Of a DNA stretch of 64,000 bases, positions 1 through 10,739 are shown in pieces. Origin of the DNA: Begonia masoniana (lineage: Eukaryota > Streptophyta > Magnoliopsida > Cucurbitales > Begoniaceae); the NCBI GenBank assembly GCA_022432975.1, contig CM039502.1:9946060-10010059 (forward strand), given 5' to 3'. The notes below the pieces were generated by a model. It saw nothing but the letters and a program-made list of their open reading frames with translations, was not told the origin of the DNA and searched no databases. The position numbers and the translations under genes are program-made. The first letter of the stretch is position 1; each line of letters begins with the position of its first letter.

Positions 1-445
1 GGCAATACAGAATACTTTGCAATGCATCAGAAAACCAATCCACAATAAAACACAACAGCATAGTATGATGATCAATCTCAATTCAAACCCGTCGGCAAGA
101 CAAGAAAACATGGCAGTAGGCAGTCTAATAAAGTCAAAAGTATACATGCCTATTTAATGCAATATGCTCATGTTTTGTTTTTAAACAACTGACGTCAATA
201 TCAGGAGTATCCACCAAAATAATACATATATGCATGTTATGTAGGTATATCACAGAAAATATAATAACCCATACCACCGAGGCGAGTCCTCCTAACTTCA
301 GTGGTCTGTGTCTCCTCGGGGATCGTCTCGAGGTTTGCAAAGTCCTCTGAATCTAGAAGTCAAACAAGGAAGGAAACCCATTAAAGATCCAATTGGGTTG
401 ATAAACGATATAAACTGTGAACCGGGGCAAAATCGGGGCCAAACG
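1..445. other. Unassigned repeat-like DNA at the window edge
   Basis: No coding region is supported here. The stretch ends in the AAACG target-site copy of the solo LTR that follows, so it is the left flank of that insertion, continuing at 2966. Positions 270-340 loosely resemble the reverse complement of the distal part of the LTRs described below, so it may belong to an older reverse-oriented LTR. I could not fix its boundaries. Confidence 0.3.
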
Positions 446-2965
446 TGTGAGGACCCTAACACTGTACCCTTATTTTCCCGTATTATTATTTTTTTACATG
501 CTTTAAACTTTAAACCTATCGTTCAAGCGGAAATAAAACTTTAGAAATTTAAAACGTTTCCGTTTATGCTTTTAAACCATTTAACAAACTCAAATACAAT
601 TTAAATAAAACTTAAAACAATTAATTAAAACAATAAAAATTTAGTTAAAACAAATCGCGGGGCAAAAAGGGACGTCTGTCCCAAAAATGATGGGGCGATT
701 GCTGGTTTTGCCAGCGATCGCCTGGTGAGGCGATCTGTGATCGCGCCTGTCCAACAGGAGGCGATCGATCGCCACACGCTCTGGAATTTTTCCAGAGCGT
801 GGCGATCAGGAGGCGATCGCGTCGCCTCCGCTTGCGATCGTGCCATAACGAGGGGCGATTGATCGCCTAAACAGGCGATCGATCGCCACCCTCACTGCCT
901 CCCTCTCCCTTTCTTTTCTCATTCCTCATTCTTTCTCTTCCCCTGCTTCTCTATACGCCTAACACCCCCTTTCACCATTTCATCAACACAAACATCCAAT
1001 ATACATTTAAACCTACTCACTCAAAATCTTATCCATTCCTCACTTCGTCAATCACCCAAAATAACAACTTAAAACTCAATTAAAACATAACCCGTTTTCG
1101 CAAAAACAAACCGCGTGGATATATTTAAAAAATCAAACATTTCCCTAATACCGAACATTTGAAAATACATTTCCAAAACGTTTTAAAACAACTCAAAACG
1201 TAACCTATCCACTATCTAGAACCAATCATCCTAAAATGTTCTATCTATACAAATATTTTCCTTAAACCTACCCAAAACATCCCAAAATACGTACATACAT
1301 CCCCACGGGTCGTGAAATGCCTCGACTGTGCCAACACACCACCGCTGCCATCCTCCATCAACTGCATCACTCCTCAGGTGGAGGGATCTCGTCCTCACCT
1401 ATGTCGAAGTCACCTACACCATACAGACACACTATGAGATAAAAATCTCTGTAAGGCTCGTAAATGTAAATGCATGCTGTGCATATGAGTTAATAAATCG
1501 TGCAACCATTTCTTATCTTTACATCGTGGGTGTCACTGAGATCTCAACCCCCTAATCGGAGAGGGCACATCCAGCGGTCGGACTACCCTTTCTACCTAGA
1601 GGAGGGGGGTACACGCTTACAACACGTACAGCCGTGCCTGAGCCCCATCTCGCATGACCATAACATACATGATTTCATATTAGATGCGGTATTGTGACAG
1701 ACCCGTAATCAATCTACACAATAGGTCAATAGCCCCTCTCCAGGCCGCATCGCCATTTTCTTTAAAACATAGTGCAGAAATTCCTTTTCATGCTCTTTTA
1801 AAATACGTGATGCGTGAACAATTTATAACATAATTTAAACATCAAGACAATAAAAGCAATTAAAGGCATAACCTATAAAACAACTAAACCTAACTACCCA
1901 ACCAAAACAATTTAAACAAACGCGTCACCAAAACTCCTTGAGACAACATCGACGTACGGTATAGGCCAATATGCCAGAGTAAGTCACGAGAACTTACCTC
2001 GTGTCCGATGCAATCCAAGCTCCGTTCACGAGCGTTCACCTAGAGCAATTTCACATTATTATCGTCAAAACGAGTTTAAACTATTAAACGTTCAAATTTA
2101 ATGAAACCTTAAATAAGGAAATTCCTTAAAGCTTTAATTTGATTCCTTGAAATACTTTTATCGAGCGTTCAACACTCAATACCTCAAAACTTCCATTAAC
2201 GAGTTTTTGAGAAAACCCCTAAATTCTCAAACTTCAACATTTCTCATAAATCGACCTAACTTCGTCCAATAACGTTCAATACGTTCATTATATTCACAAC
2301 TAAGGTAAACCTATCGATTTCTGGTCCTAAACCACGTTTTTACGAAACCCTAATCGTTTAAACTCCGTAAAAACCGAAACAAACTTTGCTAAAACCTAAG
2401 AATCGTACCTAGGGTTGAGTTTGGAGAAGAAATCGCGAAGAAAACGAGACGATCGGAGGACGAATCGTCGGAGAGGAGAGAATCGCCGTTGAATTGTCGA
2501 AGGAGGGAGAGAATTCGCAGGAGAGAGAGAGAGAGAGTGAGCCGTGAAGAAGAAGAAGAAGTGTGTAATATGTTATAATATTGACTTGGCAATTTACCAT
2601 TTTGCCCTTTCTTTGTTTTCTATTTGTTTCGTCCTTCGTTTCGTTAATTGTCTAAGGATTCGGTTTCTCCAAATTTTCTTATTTCGCTAATAAATTCTAC
2701 TTATTACTAGGGTCCTATTAAAACTGTCCGTTCGCAATTTGGACTTCGTTTACTATTTTTACCAAAGTGTCCTTTATGTTACGTTAAACGTAATTCTCAT
2801 ACAATTAGCATTAAACTCTTAAAATTTCCAAAATTTTCTTAAAATCCTTATTAATTATTAGGATCGTAATAACGCTTTCTTTTCGCAAAATGGACTTGAC
2901 TTGACATATTTACAAAAATATCATTTACATTAAAATAATAATGGTCCGTACAGTCGGGTATTACA
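446..2965 (-). mobile_element. Solo LTR, family B, reverse orientation
   Basis: A 2,520 bp LTR with no internal domain. Read on the minus strand it begins TGTAATACCCGACTGTACGG and ends with a CCTCACA terminus. The flanks are the perfect 5-bp target-site duplication AAACG (441-445 and 2966-2970), so both ends are exact. It matches the LTR beginning at 12842 and those at 24747, 43922 and 45039 in end sequence, in the pair GAG|GTAAGTT (donor at 1997) and TGGTGTAG|GTGA (acceptor at 1414), and in a GATCGC palindrome block (700-885). A solo LTR with a matching TSD means a full element inserted and later lost its interior by LTR-LTR recombination. Confidence 0.9.
700..885 (-). repeat. Palindrome block of the family B LTR
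   Basis: This part of the solo LTR is a run of short dyads. GGCGATCGATCGCC and GGCGATCGCGTCGCC-like units recur, around a hairpin whose arms are ACGCTCTGGA and TCCAGAGCGT (about 775-800). The same kind of block occurs at nearly the same distance from the 3' end in the four other LTRs of this family, although the bases themselves have diverged. Confidence 0.75.
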
Positions 2966-4248
2966 AAACGGCTTGAGTTGACTTTTGGTCAAAAGTCAAC
3001 CTTTGGTCAAAGTCAACGTCGATCAAAGTCAACAATTGACTTTGACTGACCGGTTTGGTCCATTTCAGTTCAGACCTAACCGGTTCGGTCCATTTTAGTT
3101 CGGGTTCAGTTCAGACCCAACCGGTTCTGGTTGGCTGGGTCCACGTCAGGTCGGAACCGGTTCGGGTCGAATCGGCTGTACCCAGTTCAGTCTGGCCTGA
3201 TCAAACCCGGTCCAGCCAGGCTGGGATTGAACCTGGCAGGACCTAACTGGGTCCGGGTCGGACTTGGTCCAGAAGAGCCATTGGGTTTTGGCCCAGCCTT
3301 GCCCGAATTCGATCAACTCGGCTTGGGCTGGGCCTGACTCAACCCAGGCCCAACTCGGTCTTGGGACCGAGTCGACTCGACCCAATGCCTGAGTCGACTC
3401 GGCCATCGACCGAGTCGACTCAGCCGACGACGGCCGAGCACCAAAACTTGTTTTCTGACCTATTTTTCGACCGTAATTGGTTTCCAACACATTTCTTACT
3501 TCCATTCTAGTCGATTCAAGCCAAAAACACCAAACAGTTGATCGAAAATCACATATCGACGAAACCTAAAAATCTCGAACTTTCTCGGGCAAAAATCGAG
3601 AGAAGGAGAGCTTACTGTTGAAAGTGCTATTCAGCAACGCTGATCCACTCTTCGAGACGAAGCTTTTGCACCAAGATCGTGCTGGACGGTGGTGATTTCT
3701 GGAGTCGGCGTTTCTCCCCTTTCGCTGCCGTCTTTATACCAAAATAGGTCATCATCGTCTAGTTCAAATAAAAATCAACTCAATGAAAAAGGAGGGTCAC
3801 TCAAAGACCCCTTTTGGACACCAGCATAGAAAGATGGTGATCCAAATATCTATCAACAAATCATTAGTGGAGAGGAAAAGTAAGTAACAACGATGCGAAG
3901 ATGCATCAACGTTACCACAACAATGACACCACTTTTATCCAAAATAAAAAAACATATCTTTGATCAATTTTAAATTTGAAACACAAGGAGTACGTCATCA
4001 CTGCCTTACTCTCTTTTTTCGTAAATATGCAAACAAGACAACGTTTACGAAGCAGAAGGTGTACTGGAATAGTCTATTCGATAGTAAAATCTTCCAAAGC
4101 ATCAAGATGATTCATCCCTTAGAGTATATATACCACAACAAAGAAAAATATCATACATTAATTGTAAACGTGTAAAACATATATACATATACGTAAAATG
4201 TTGTCATTATGGCAACCAGGCCAAGTTAGGTTTTCTATTGGTGATAAC
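2966..4248. other. Repeat-rich intergenic DNA
   Basis: No gene is supported. 2977-3050 is a cluster of TTGAC/GTCAA cores. 3050-3440 is compositionally simple, with runs of GGTTCGG, GGTTGGG and GACTCGACTCGG. 3580-3740 (CTTCTCTC..., GTCGGCGTTTC) looks like the reverse complement of an LTR or gene leader. 3770-4248 is AT-rich with no recognised content. The last five bases (ATAAC, 4244-4248) would be the left target site of element A. Confidence 0.4.
2977..3050. promoter_or_regulatory. Cluster of W-box cores (TTGAC/GTCAA)
   Basis: Within about 75 bp the sequence shows eight or so TTGAC or GTCAA pentamers in both orientations, several arranged as mirror pairs (TTGACTTTTGGTCAA). TTGAC is the invariant core of the W-box bound by WRKY factors. 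Whether this cluster drives anything is unknown. It lies in repetitive DNA and may be part of an older LTR. Confidence 0.4.
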
Positions 4249-6544
4249 TGTAATAACCAGAAAGAAAAAAAAAAGATTTACTGAATGAATTAAAAGCCCT
4301 ATTAGGTCGAGAGGATGTGAACTTAACGGAAATACGGAAGTTCAAACACGCAAGGGCGATTTAGTAATTTGATAAAATAAAAATATAAAAAATAATAATA
4401 ATAATAAAAGAAAAATCGAATGGCTTTACGAAGAAGACATTCAGTTTTTCTTCAGCCCGAGCTCCTAAAGGAAGAGAGCCTGAGCTGCTCTGCCGACGAC
4501 CAACGAGGGAGAAGTAGGAGAAGGCGCCGGCATTTCCCCCCTGCTCTGACGAACTGAAGCTGACTGCAGTCTAATTTTTTCGCTCCAAACCTGACCGAAA
4601 TAGGTAAGTTTTTCCCCTGTTTCTTTTCTATTATGATGGCCGAGGGTGTAATGACGCTTTGTTTTCAAACCTGGGTCGGTTGGGTGCTGAATTGTGGGGA
4701 AGGGACAGCGGGAAAAGGGTGATCGCCGTTGGGCAATGGTGCCCTATTTTTCGGGAGAAAACCGTGAGGGTGTGTGCTGTGAATTCTAGTTTCCTGAATT
4801 GGGAACTTCAATTTGTTGTTAAATTATGCCTAATGGGTTAGAATGTGATAGATTGTTGATGAATTAAATGAGTTTTGTTGAAAAACAAAAAATGTGAAAT
4901 TTGGAATTTCTAAAACCGGTTCTGTTTTTGGGGGGTTTTCACCTAACTACGGCTATTTGTTTTAAACTTTCTCCTAGTATGTTAAATTAGGTTATTAGGG
5001 GAGTACGTGGCCGCTGAAATCGTTTGATTCCGATAACCAACGTGAAAGTTATGTGCGTCCGAAGTTTCGGATCGGTTTTTAACTGAACCGAGTTAGTGAC
5101 CTGTTTAGTTAGGTGTAAGTTGGGTTAAGTTAGAAATGTTAGTTTTGGAATGAATTGGCGAGTTTAAGCCTAAGTACTAACGAGAATCTCGAATTGTTCT
5201 AGGTGAAGTTGTAGGTGACGTTACGTGCTAAAGCAGAGCGAGCTAGGACGCCAGGTAAGTAGTAGTGTGGGAGTGAATGCCTGAGAGTCGCCCAGAAAGG
5301 CATACACCATAGTTGTTTGCATGTTGAGAGTCGTGTGCATGTTGTAAGTAGCGTGTATGTGAGGTGATGTGATGTGTGAGTGCAGTCATTGTTAGTTAGT
5401 TGTGGTTAGCATGCATCATGTTTTAAAAATTACGCAAAATGTTTTGAGCATTTTTTAAGTACGGGAGAGTAGTGGATGTGAAATACGGTATGGACAGGCA
5501 ACAGTGGACTAGGGTGTGACTTGGGAGCCCTGCTTCTGGGACGAGCTGGAGCGGTGGCGACTTGCCAATGCAGCACGGTGTATCGACCGACTGCCCCAGG
5601 CGGTTGCACTTCGAGTCAAGATAGTGACTGGAATGTGACTTGTGGGCGCCGCATCCGGGACGAGCTGGAGCGGTGGCGACGTGACAATGGTAACACGGTG
5701 TATCGATCGACTGTCTTGGGCGGTTGCATTCCGAGTCAGGATAGGGGGTTTGGGTGTGACTCATGGGCCCCGTTCCTGGAGGAACGGGGATGGCAGTGAT
5801 GTGCCGGCATATAGTGCAGTGTACAGACCGACTGCCCAGTGCGGTTACATTCCAAACCTCAGTGAGACGCGATGCGGTGAGATGATGACAACATGTGTAA
5901 AGATGTGCATGTATTAGGATTGCATAACTGATTTTCATACTTCATATTTACTTTCAGCACTCTACTTACTAAGCTTTGAGCTTACCGTGTGTTCTGTGGT
6001 GTAGGTGCCGTACCAGAGGAGGGTGAGTATCGAGAGCCTGCTCAAGAGTAGATGCGTGGTTGGTGTTGTGCGACCAGGGCCCTGGCTGATGACAGTGATA
6101 GGGCGACCTGACACATGGAGCCGTGGCATAGTGATGATAGGGAGTAGGATTTTTTTGTTTGTTTTGGGACATTGGGTATTTTGTTGTATATAGTCATTGT
6201 TCATGGTGATGTGTCACCCTATACTGTGGATTTTCATCATTTTGGTCGATTGCATTTTCTTGCTGTTATGATGATTGTTTGGAGATTTTGTAGGTTGGTT
6301 AGATGGTTAGGATTATTTTGGATTTATGTTATGCAGGTACTTAGCATTTTGGGGGCGCCATTTCAGACGTTACTCTGCCAAAATTTTGGGGAGAACGCTG
6401 TGGTGCCTAATGAATCGGATTAAGAGAACGTAGTGGATTGGAGAAAACGGTTTTAGTGGACGAGATAGTAGTCTAGGGAGTCGTTCAGCTCAAAGTAGGT
6501 CCCTGTGCGCACCGAGAACCAGGATGGGTTTTCAGGGCGTTACA
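4249..6544 (+). repeat. 5' LTR of element A
   Basis: A 2,296 bp LTR running from TGTAATAACCAG to GGGCGTTACA and followed at once by the primer-binding site. Its first 400 bases are repeated at 12425-12841, which defines the left end. It contains a three-copy 120-bp tandem repeat, a CCAG|GTAAGT site at 5255 and a TGGTGTAG|GTG site ending at 6004. Its distal third is clearly related to the LTRs of element C (for example the GCGCCATTT and AAAATTTTGGGG stretches near 6355-6390). Confidence 0.88.
5515..5874 (+). repeat. Three-copy 120-bp tandem repeat inside the element A LTR
   Basis: Copies begin at 5515, 5635 and 5755, each opening with TGTGACT and followed by a GGGACGAGCTGGAGCGGTGG-like stretch, except that the third copy is diverged after its first 40 bases. 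Open frames crossing this stretch on both strands are a by-product, since the period is a multiple of three. They are not genes. Confidence 0.8.
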
Positions 6545-6548
6545 GTTA

Positions 6549-6560
6549 TGGTATCAGAGC
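6549..6560 (+). other. Primer-binding site of element A
   Basis: TGGTATCAGAGC lies four bases after the LTR end. It is complementary to the 3' end of plant initiator tRNA-Met, the usual primer of these elements. Confidence 0.9.
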
Positions 6561-6701
6561 CATGGGGTCGACGTCGTTTAGTGGATTACCTAACACTATC
6601 AGCCGCTGCCTGGGAGCGCTTCGCTAACTGTAAGTATTTCTTAGAACCCTAGTATAATTTTTTTTCTTACGATAGTGTTAAATGGTAAAGGGATAGAGGA
6701 A

Positions 6702-7785
6702 TATGCGGGGAGGGCCTAGAGGATGAGTACGAGGACGACCTCAGAGGGAGGTAGATGATCAGCTGAAATCAGGGGCAACCACAGAGAGAGACAGATGGGA
6801 GAGACAATGCTATCAGGCAGTTTACAGAGTTGGTCAACCGCCAGTCTCAGCAGTTAGAGCACCAGTCTCAGTAGTTAGAGCTATATTTTAGCAGGGAGGA
6901 TCAGGGTATATCCAATGGTAGCGCTGCTGCATCAGGCCACGAGGGGATAGGTTTCACAAGTTGCGGCCCCCAGTCTTTGACGGATCATCTTCGGATCCAC
7001 TCATTGCCGATGAGTGGATTCGAAAGATGGAAGACATGATGGGTTATGCCAAGGTGAATGATCGGGACATGGTCTCCAGTGCAGTTTTCCACCTGGCAGG
7101 GGACGCTCGATTCTGGTGGGACACAGTAAAGGCCACCGCCGATGTGACGAGGATGACATGGGAGGAGTTTCGAGTAGTGTTCTTTGGCAAATACTTCAGC
7201 CACTCGATCAAAACAAAGAAGATGGTCGAGTTTACTCAGTTGAGGCAGACGGGCACATTGGCTAATTATGTGCGGCAGTATAAGGCTTTGTCGAGATTTG
7301 TTGGTCACCTAGTGAGCCTAAACGAGAAAAAGGTACTCCAATTTGTCCAGGAGCTGAAGCCGGAGATTTATATGGGTGTCAGGATAGCAGGGACACGAGA
7401 CGTGCCATATGAGAAAGTGGTTGCCAAGCCGTTAGATATTGAGGAGGCTAGCACAAAGCTTCCTAGTTATTGGGAGCAGCCTAAGGAGCAGCCACGACGA
7501 TCCGTTCAAGAGATAGTGCCTCAGTTGTTGAGGGACACCCCTCAGCAGCAGCAGTGGGGCCAAAAAAGGCCCAGTGAGAGTCTGAGCAGCCAAGGGAGCA
7601 GTAGGCGGCCTAAGGAGTAGAGTATTGTACCGCATGCCCCAAGTGTAAGAGGAACCATTCTGGCGAGTGCCGAGCAGACTCTAGCAGATGCTACAAGTGT
7701 AACGAGGCGGGCCATGTTGCGAGAGAGTGCCTGAAGACAGATCGATGCTACCATTGAGAGGTAGGACACTTTGCCAGATAGTTCC
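6702..7785 (+). pseudogene. gag of element A with CCHC zinc knuckle
   Basis: The open stretch 6961-7620 encodes a gypsy capsid-type protein (PPVFDG near the start, WWDTVKA and a FFGKYF motif further on), about 220 residues. Upstream from an ATG at 6702 the frame is broken by stops. After the stop at 7618, reading continues in other frames into a zinc knuckle with C-x2-C-x4-H-x4-C spacing (CYKCNEAGHVAREC, about 7699-7740). Gag would coat the element RNA in a virus-like particle. Stops and frame changes make this copy non-functional. Confidence 0.85.
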
Positions 7786-8129
7786 CGACCTTGAGCAGAG
7801 CCCCGACAAGATCAGCATCATGGGTTTTCTCCCTTATCGAGCCAGATGATGCTGCCTAGCCATTTGTCATTTCAGGTAGCATTTTTATTCTTGGAGTTGC
7901 ATCTTATACCCTGATTGATACTGAGGCTACAAATTCATTCGTGTCTGCGGCCTTTGTGGTTAAGGCCAACTTGGAGTTTTGCCCTGCTGACTAGTTTTAC
8001 GAGGTAACATTGCCATCAGGTGAGCGTTTATTTTCAGATCAAATAGTGCGAGGGGATATAGTGACAGTGGGGGAGCGACGATTGTATGCTGATCTGGTCA
8101 TACTCCGCATGAAGGGGTATGAGGTCATC

Positions 8130-8955
8130 TGTAACGACCTCTTTTTCCAGCAAGATATTGTCCGCTCTGGGGATTGGGCGCAGCCCAATATCCTCCCCTC
8201 ACGGCTTTGTTTGGCGAGAACTTCCTAGAAGGTCACCCAACCTGGAATTGCTCTCGCCGAAGCACTTTTAACTTCGGAGTTCTTATGGGATCCGTCGCCA
8301 ATCGTGCTCCAAAACGCGTCTTGCTATGTTGGAAGGGTCTCTTTACATATGTTTCATTTCCACATACTTTCCCAAGCGATGTGGGATTGTGACGACCCCC
8401 ATTTTTACGACCTGTCACCTTCCGGTTCGCTCGGGCGGACGTACCGCCATCCGGGTTCCGGTTCGTGCAGCCATCGTACCATACTTACATATCCGGGTCA
8501 TCACAATCACCCCCCCCCCCTCGGGAGCCCAACGTCCTCGTTGGCCACATTTTCGGTTGGGTACAGGCTCTGATACCATTTGTAACGACCTCTTTTCCCA
8601 GCAAGATATTGTCTGCTCTAGGGATTGGGCGCAGCCCAATATCCTCCCCTCACGGCTTTGTTTGGCGAGAACTTCCCAGAAGGTCACCCAACTTGGAATT
8701 GCTCTCGCCGAAGCACTTTTAACTTCGGAGTTCTTATGGGATCCGTCGCCAATCGTGCTCCAAAACGCGTCTTGCTATGTTGGAAGGGTCTCTTTACATA
8801 TGTTTCATTTCCACATAATTTCCCAAGCGATGTGGGATTGTGACGACCCCCCTTTTTACGACCGTCACCTTCCGGTTGGCCCGGGCGGACGTACCGCCAT
8901 CCGGGTTCCGGTTCGTGCAGCCATCGTACCATACTTACACATCCGGGTCATCACA
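8130..8955 (-). mobile_element. Cassandra TRIM element, complete, reverse orientation
   Basis: Two LTRs, 8130-8505 (376 bp) and 8581-8955 (375 bp), flank only 75 bp of internal sequence. On the minus strand the LTR runs TGTGATGACC...GTCGTTACA, followed by AA and the primer-binding site TGGTATCAGAGC (8567-8578), then a G-rich polypurine tract against the other LTR. The perfect TSD is TCATC (8125-8129 and 8956-8960). Each LTR carries a 5S rRNA-like segment (8212-8293 and 8663-8744), the hallmark of Cassandra. It encodes no protein and must have been moved by an autonomous LTR element. Confidence 0.93.
8212..8293 (-). other. 5S rRNA-like segment in the Cassandra LTR
   Basis: On the minus strand the sequence runs GGATCCCATAAGAACTCCGA and later GGTTGGGTGACCTTCTAGGA. 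This follows plant 5S rRNA across box A, the intermediate element (GGCGAGAG) and box C of the RNA polymerase III internal promoter. Relative to 5S RNA there are substitutions, and the first part of the gene is missing, so it is not a working 5S gene. A second copy sits in the other LTR at 8663-8744. Confidence 0.85.
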
Positions 8956-9159
8956 TCATCTTGGGTATAAATTGGCTGTTCAGACATTTTGCCTCGATAG
9001 ATTGCAGGACTCGAGAGATCCATTTCCGACCCCCAAATGGTGAGAGTTATTCATTCAGGGCCGGGAAAGGGCTGGATAGAATTCCAGCAGTATCTTCTTG
9101 AGAGCCCGACAGTTATTACAAGATGGATGTATGGGCTTCCTGGTTAGCGCTATGGATGG

Positions 9160-10529
9160 ACAGTATTAGACAAAGACTCAGTTATCGGACATTGCGGTCG
9201 TGCAGAATTTTCCAGAGGTGTTCCTTGAGGACTTGCTAGGTTTGCCTCCTGATAGAGAGATTGAGTTTGTCATAGATGTGTACACAGGGGCGTAGTTGGA
9301 GGAGTTGACGGATAAGGGCTTTATACGCCCTAGCTTTTTACCGTGGGCCGCACCAGTGTTGTTTGTGAAAAAGAAAGACGGATCCCTACACATGTGCATT
9401 GATTACAGGGAGCTGGATAAGCTGACAGTGAAGAACAGGTATCCATTGCCAAGGATAGATGATTTGTTTGATCAGCTTCAGGGTGCACGGGTATTTTCTG
9501 AGATTGATTTGAGTTCCAGTTACTATCAGCTAAAGGTGCGGGAGGAAGATGTACCGAAGACAGCTTTCAGGACGAGATATGGGCACTATGAGTTTTTGGT
9601 CATGTCTTTTGGATTGACCAATGCCCCGGTAGCTTTTATGGATCTGATGAACCGGGTGTTCAAGGAGTATTTGGACGAGTTTCTAATAGTGTTTATTGAT
9701 GATATTTTGGTTTATTAACGGACCGAGGAGGAGCACAGGGAACACTTGGGGATTGTGCTGTCTGCTTTAAAACAGCACCAATTGTATGCCAAGTTCTCCA
9801 AGTGTGAGTTTTTGCTGGATAGAGTTAATTTCTTGGGGCACGTCATCTCCTGTGATGGCATTTCGGTGGACCCAGTAAAGGTTCAGGCAGTCCAGGAGTG
9901 GTCTCGGCCGACCAGTGCTAGTGAGATTTGTAGTTTTCTTGGGTTGGCAGGCTATTATTAGAGGTTTATTGAGGGATTCTCCAAGATTACAGCCCCGATG
10001 ACTCGGTTGACTAGGAAGAATGCGAAGTACTATTGGTCTGATGATTGTGAAAGTAGCTTTCAGACTCTGAAGCAGAAGTTGACCTCAACTCCGTTACTAA
10101 TGCTATCGGTGGAGAGTAAGAGGTTCAGTATTTATTGTGACACATTCAGGATCGGCTTGGGGTGTGTATTAATGCAGAATGGGTAGGTTATTGCTTATGC
10201 TTCTAGACAGCTAAAGATGTATGAGCAGAACTATCCCACTCACGACTTGGAACTAACAGCGGTGGTCTTTGCACTGGCGGCATTATCTACATGGGCAGCA
10301 GTGTGGAGTATTCTCCGACCACCAAAGTTTGAAGTATATTTTCACGCAGAAGGAGCTGAACTTGAGGCAGAGGAGGTGGCTTGAGCTGGTGAAAGACTAC
10401 GATTTGGAAATTAAGTATCATCCCGGAAAGGCAAATATAGTGGCGGATGCTTTGAGCCGGGTGACAGTTTCAGCTTCAGCCTCCGTTATAGTGACTACGG
10501 TACTGACCAAGCTAAGTATTGAGCTGTAG
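9160..10529 (+). pseudogene. Reverse transcriptase and RNase H of element A
   Basis: 9296-9718 encodes the RT core: [18 protein letters not shown], then [11 protein letters not shown], then the catalytic FIDDILVY (a YIDD-type motif) just before a stop at 9716. 9746-9961 continues with the RT thumb ([23 protein letters not shown]). 9998-10186 starts RNase H (IYCDTFRIGLGCVLMQ). 10269-10529 ends it with [11 protein letters not shown] and [16 protein letters not shown]. At least four stops or frame breaks separate these blocks. In a live element these domains copy RNA into DNA and remove the RNA strand. Confidence 0.9.
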
Positions 10530-10739
10530 AGATTTGGTGTTGAGGTAGTTTCTAACCTTGTAGCTACTCTTTCAACTATGTCATTGAGGCCAACCATACT
10601 AGTCAGGATTAAGTTGGCTGAGGTAGATGACTTTGAGTGCAGTGAGATTAAGACGAGTGTGGAGGCTGGTACAAGATCCGAACTCTGCTTTTTTGAGGAT
10701 GGCATTCTGAAATTTCAGGACAGGTGGTATGTTCGGAGC

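Larger units (their letters stand above)
7850..9060 (+). pseudogene. Aspartic protease region of element A, split by Cassandra
   Basis: Reading 7890-8129 gives the protease half with a degenerate active site (TLIDTEATNSFV, where DTGA would be expected). Removing the Cassandra element and one TSD copy joins it to 8956 onward, which continues with ILGINWLF and IDC, the usual end of the gypsy protease domain. A stop is present at about 7993, and the catalytic DTG is damaged, so no active protease is made. The join shows directly that Cassandra landed in an already existing gypsy element. Confidence 0.8.

Noticed and set aside
3146..3505. 119-residue minus-strand frame
   Set aside because: Low-complexity GGTTCGG/GACTCGG DNA with no domain; the composition explains the open frame.
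5423..5938. 171-residue minus-strand frame
   Set aside because: Antisense reading of the 120-bp tandem repeat in the element A LTR.
6549..6560. tRNA gene at TGGTATCAGAGC sites
   Set aside because: These are primer-binding sites next to LTR ends; no cloverleaf or A/B boxes surround them. No tRNA gene was recognised in the window.
8212..8293. A real 5S rRNA gene
   Set aside because: Only part of the 5S sequence is present, with substitutions, and it is repeated in every Cassandra LTR. It is an LTR component.
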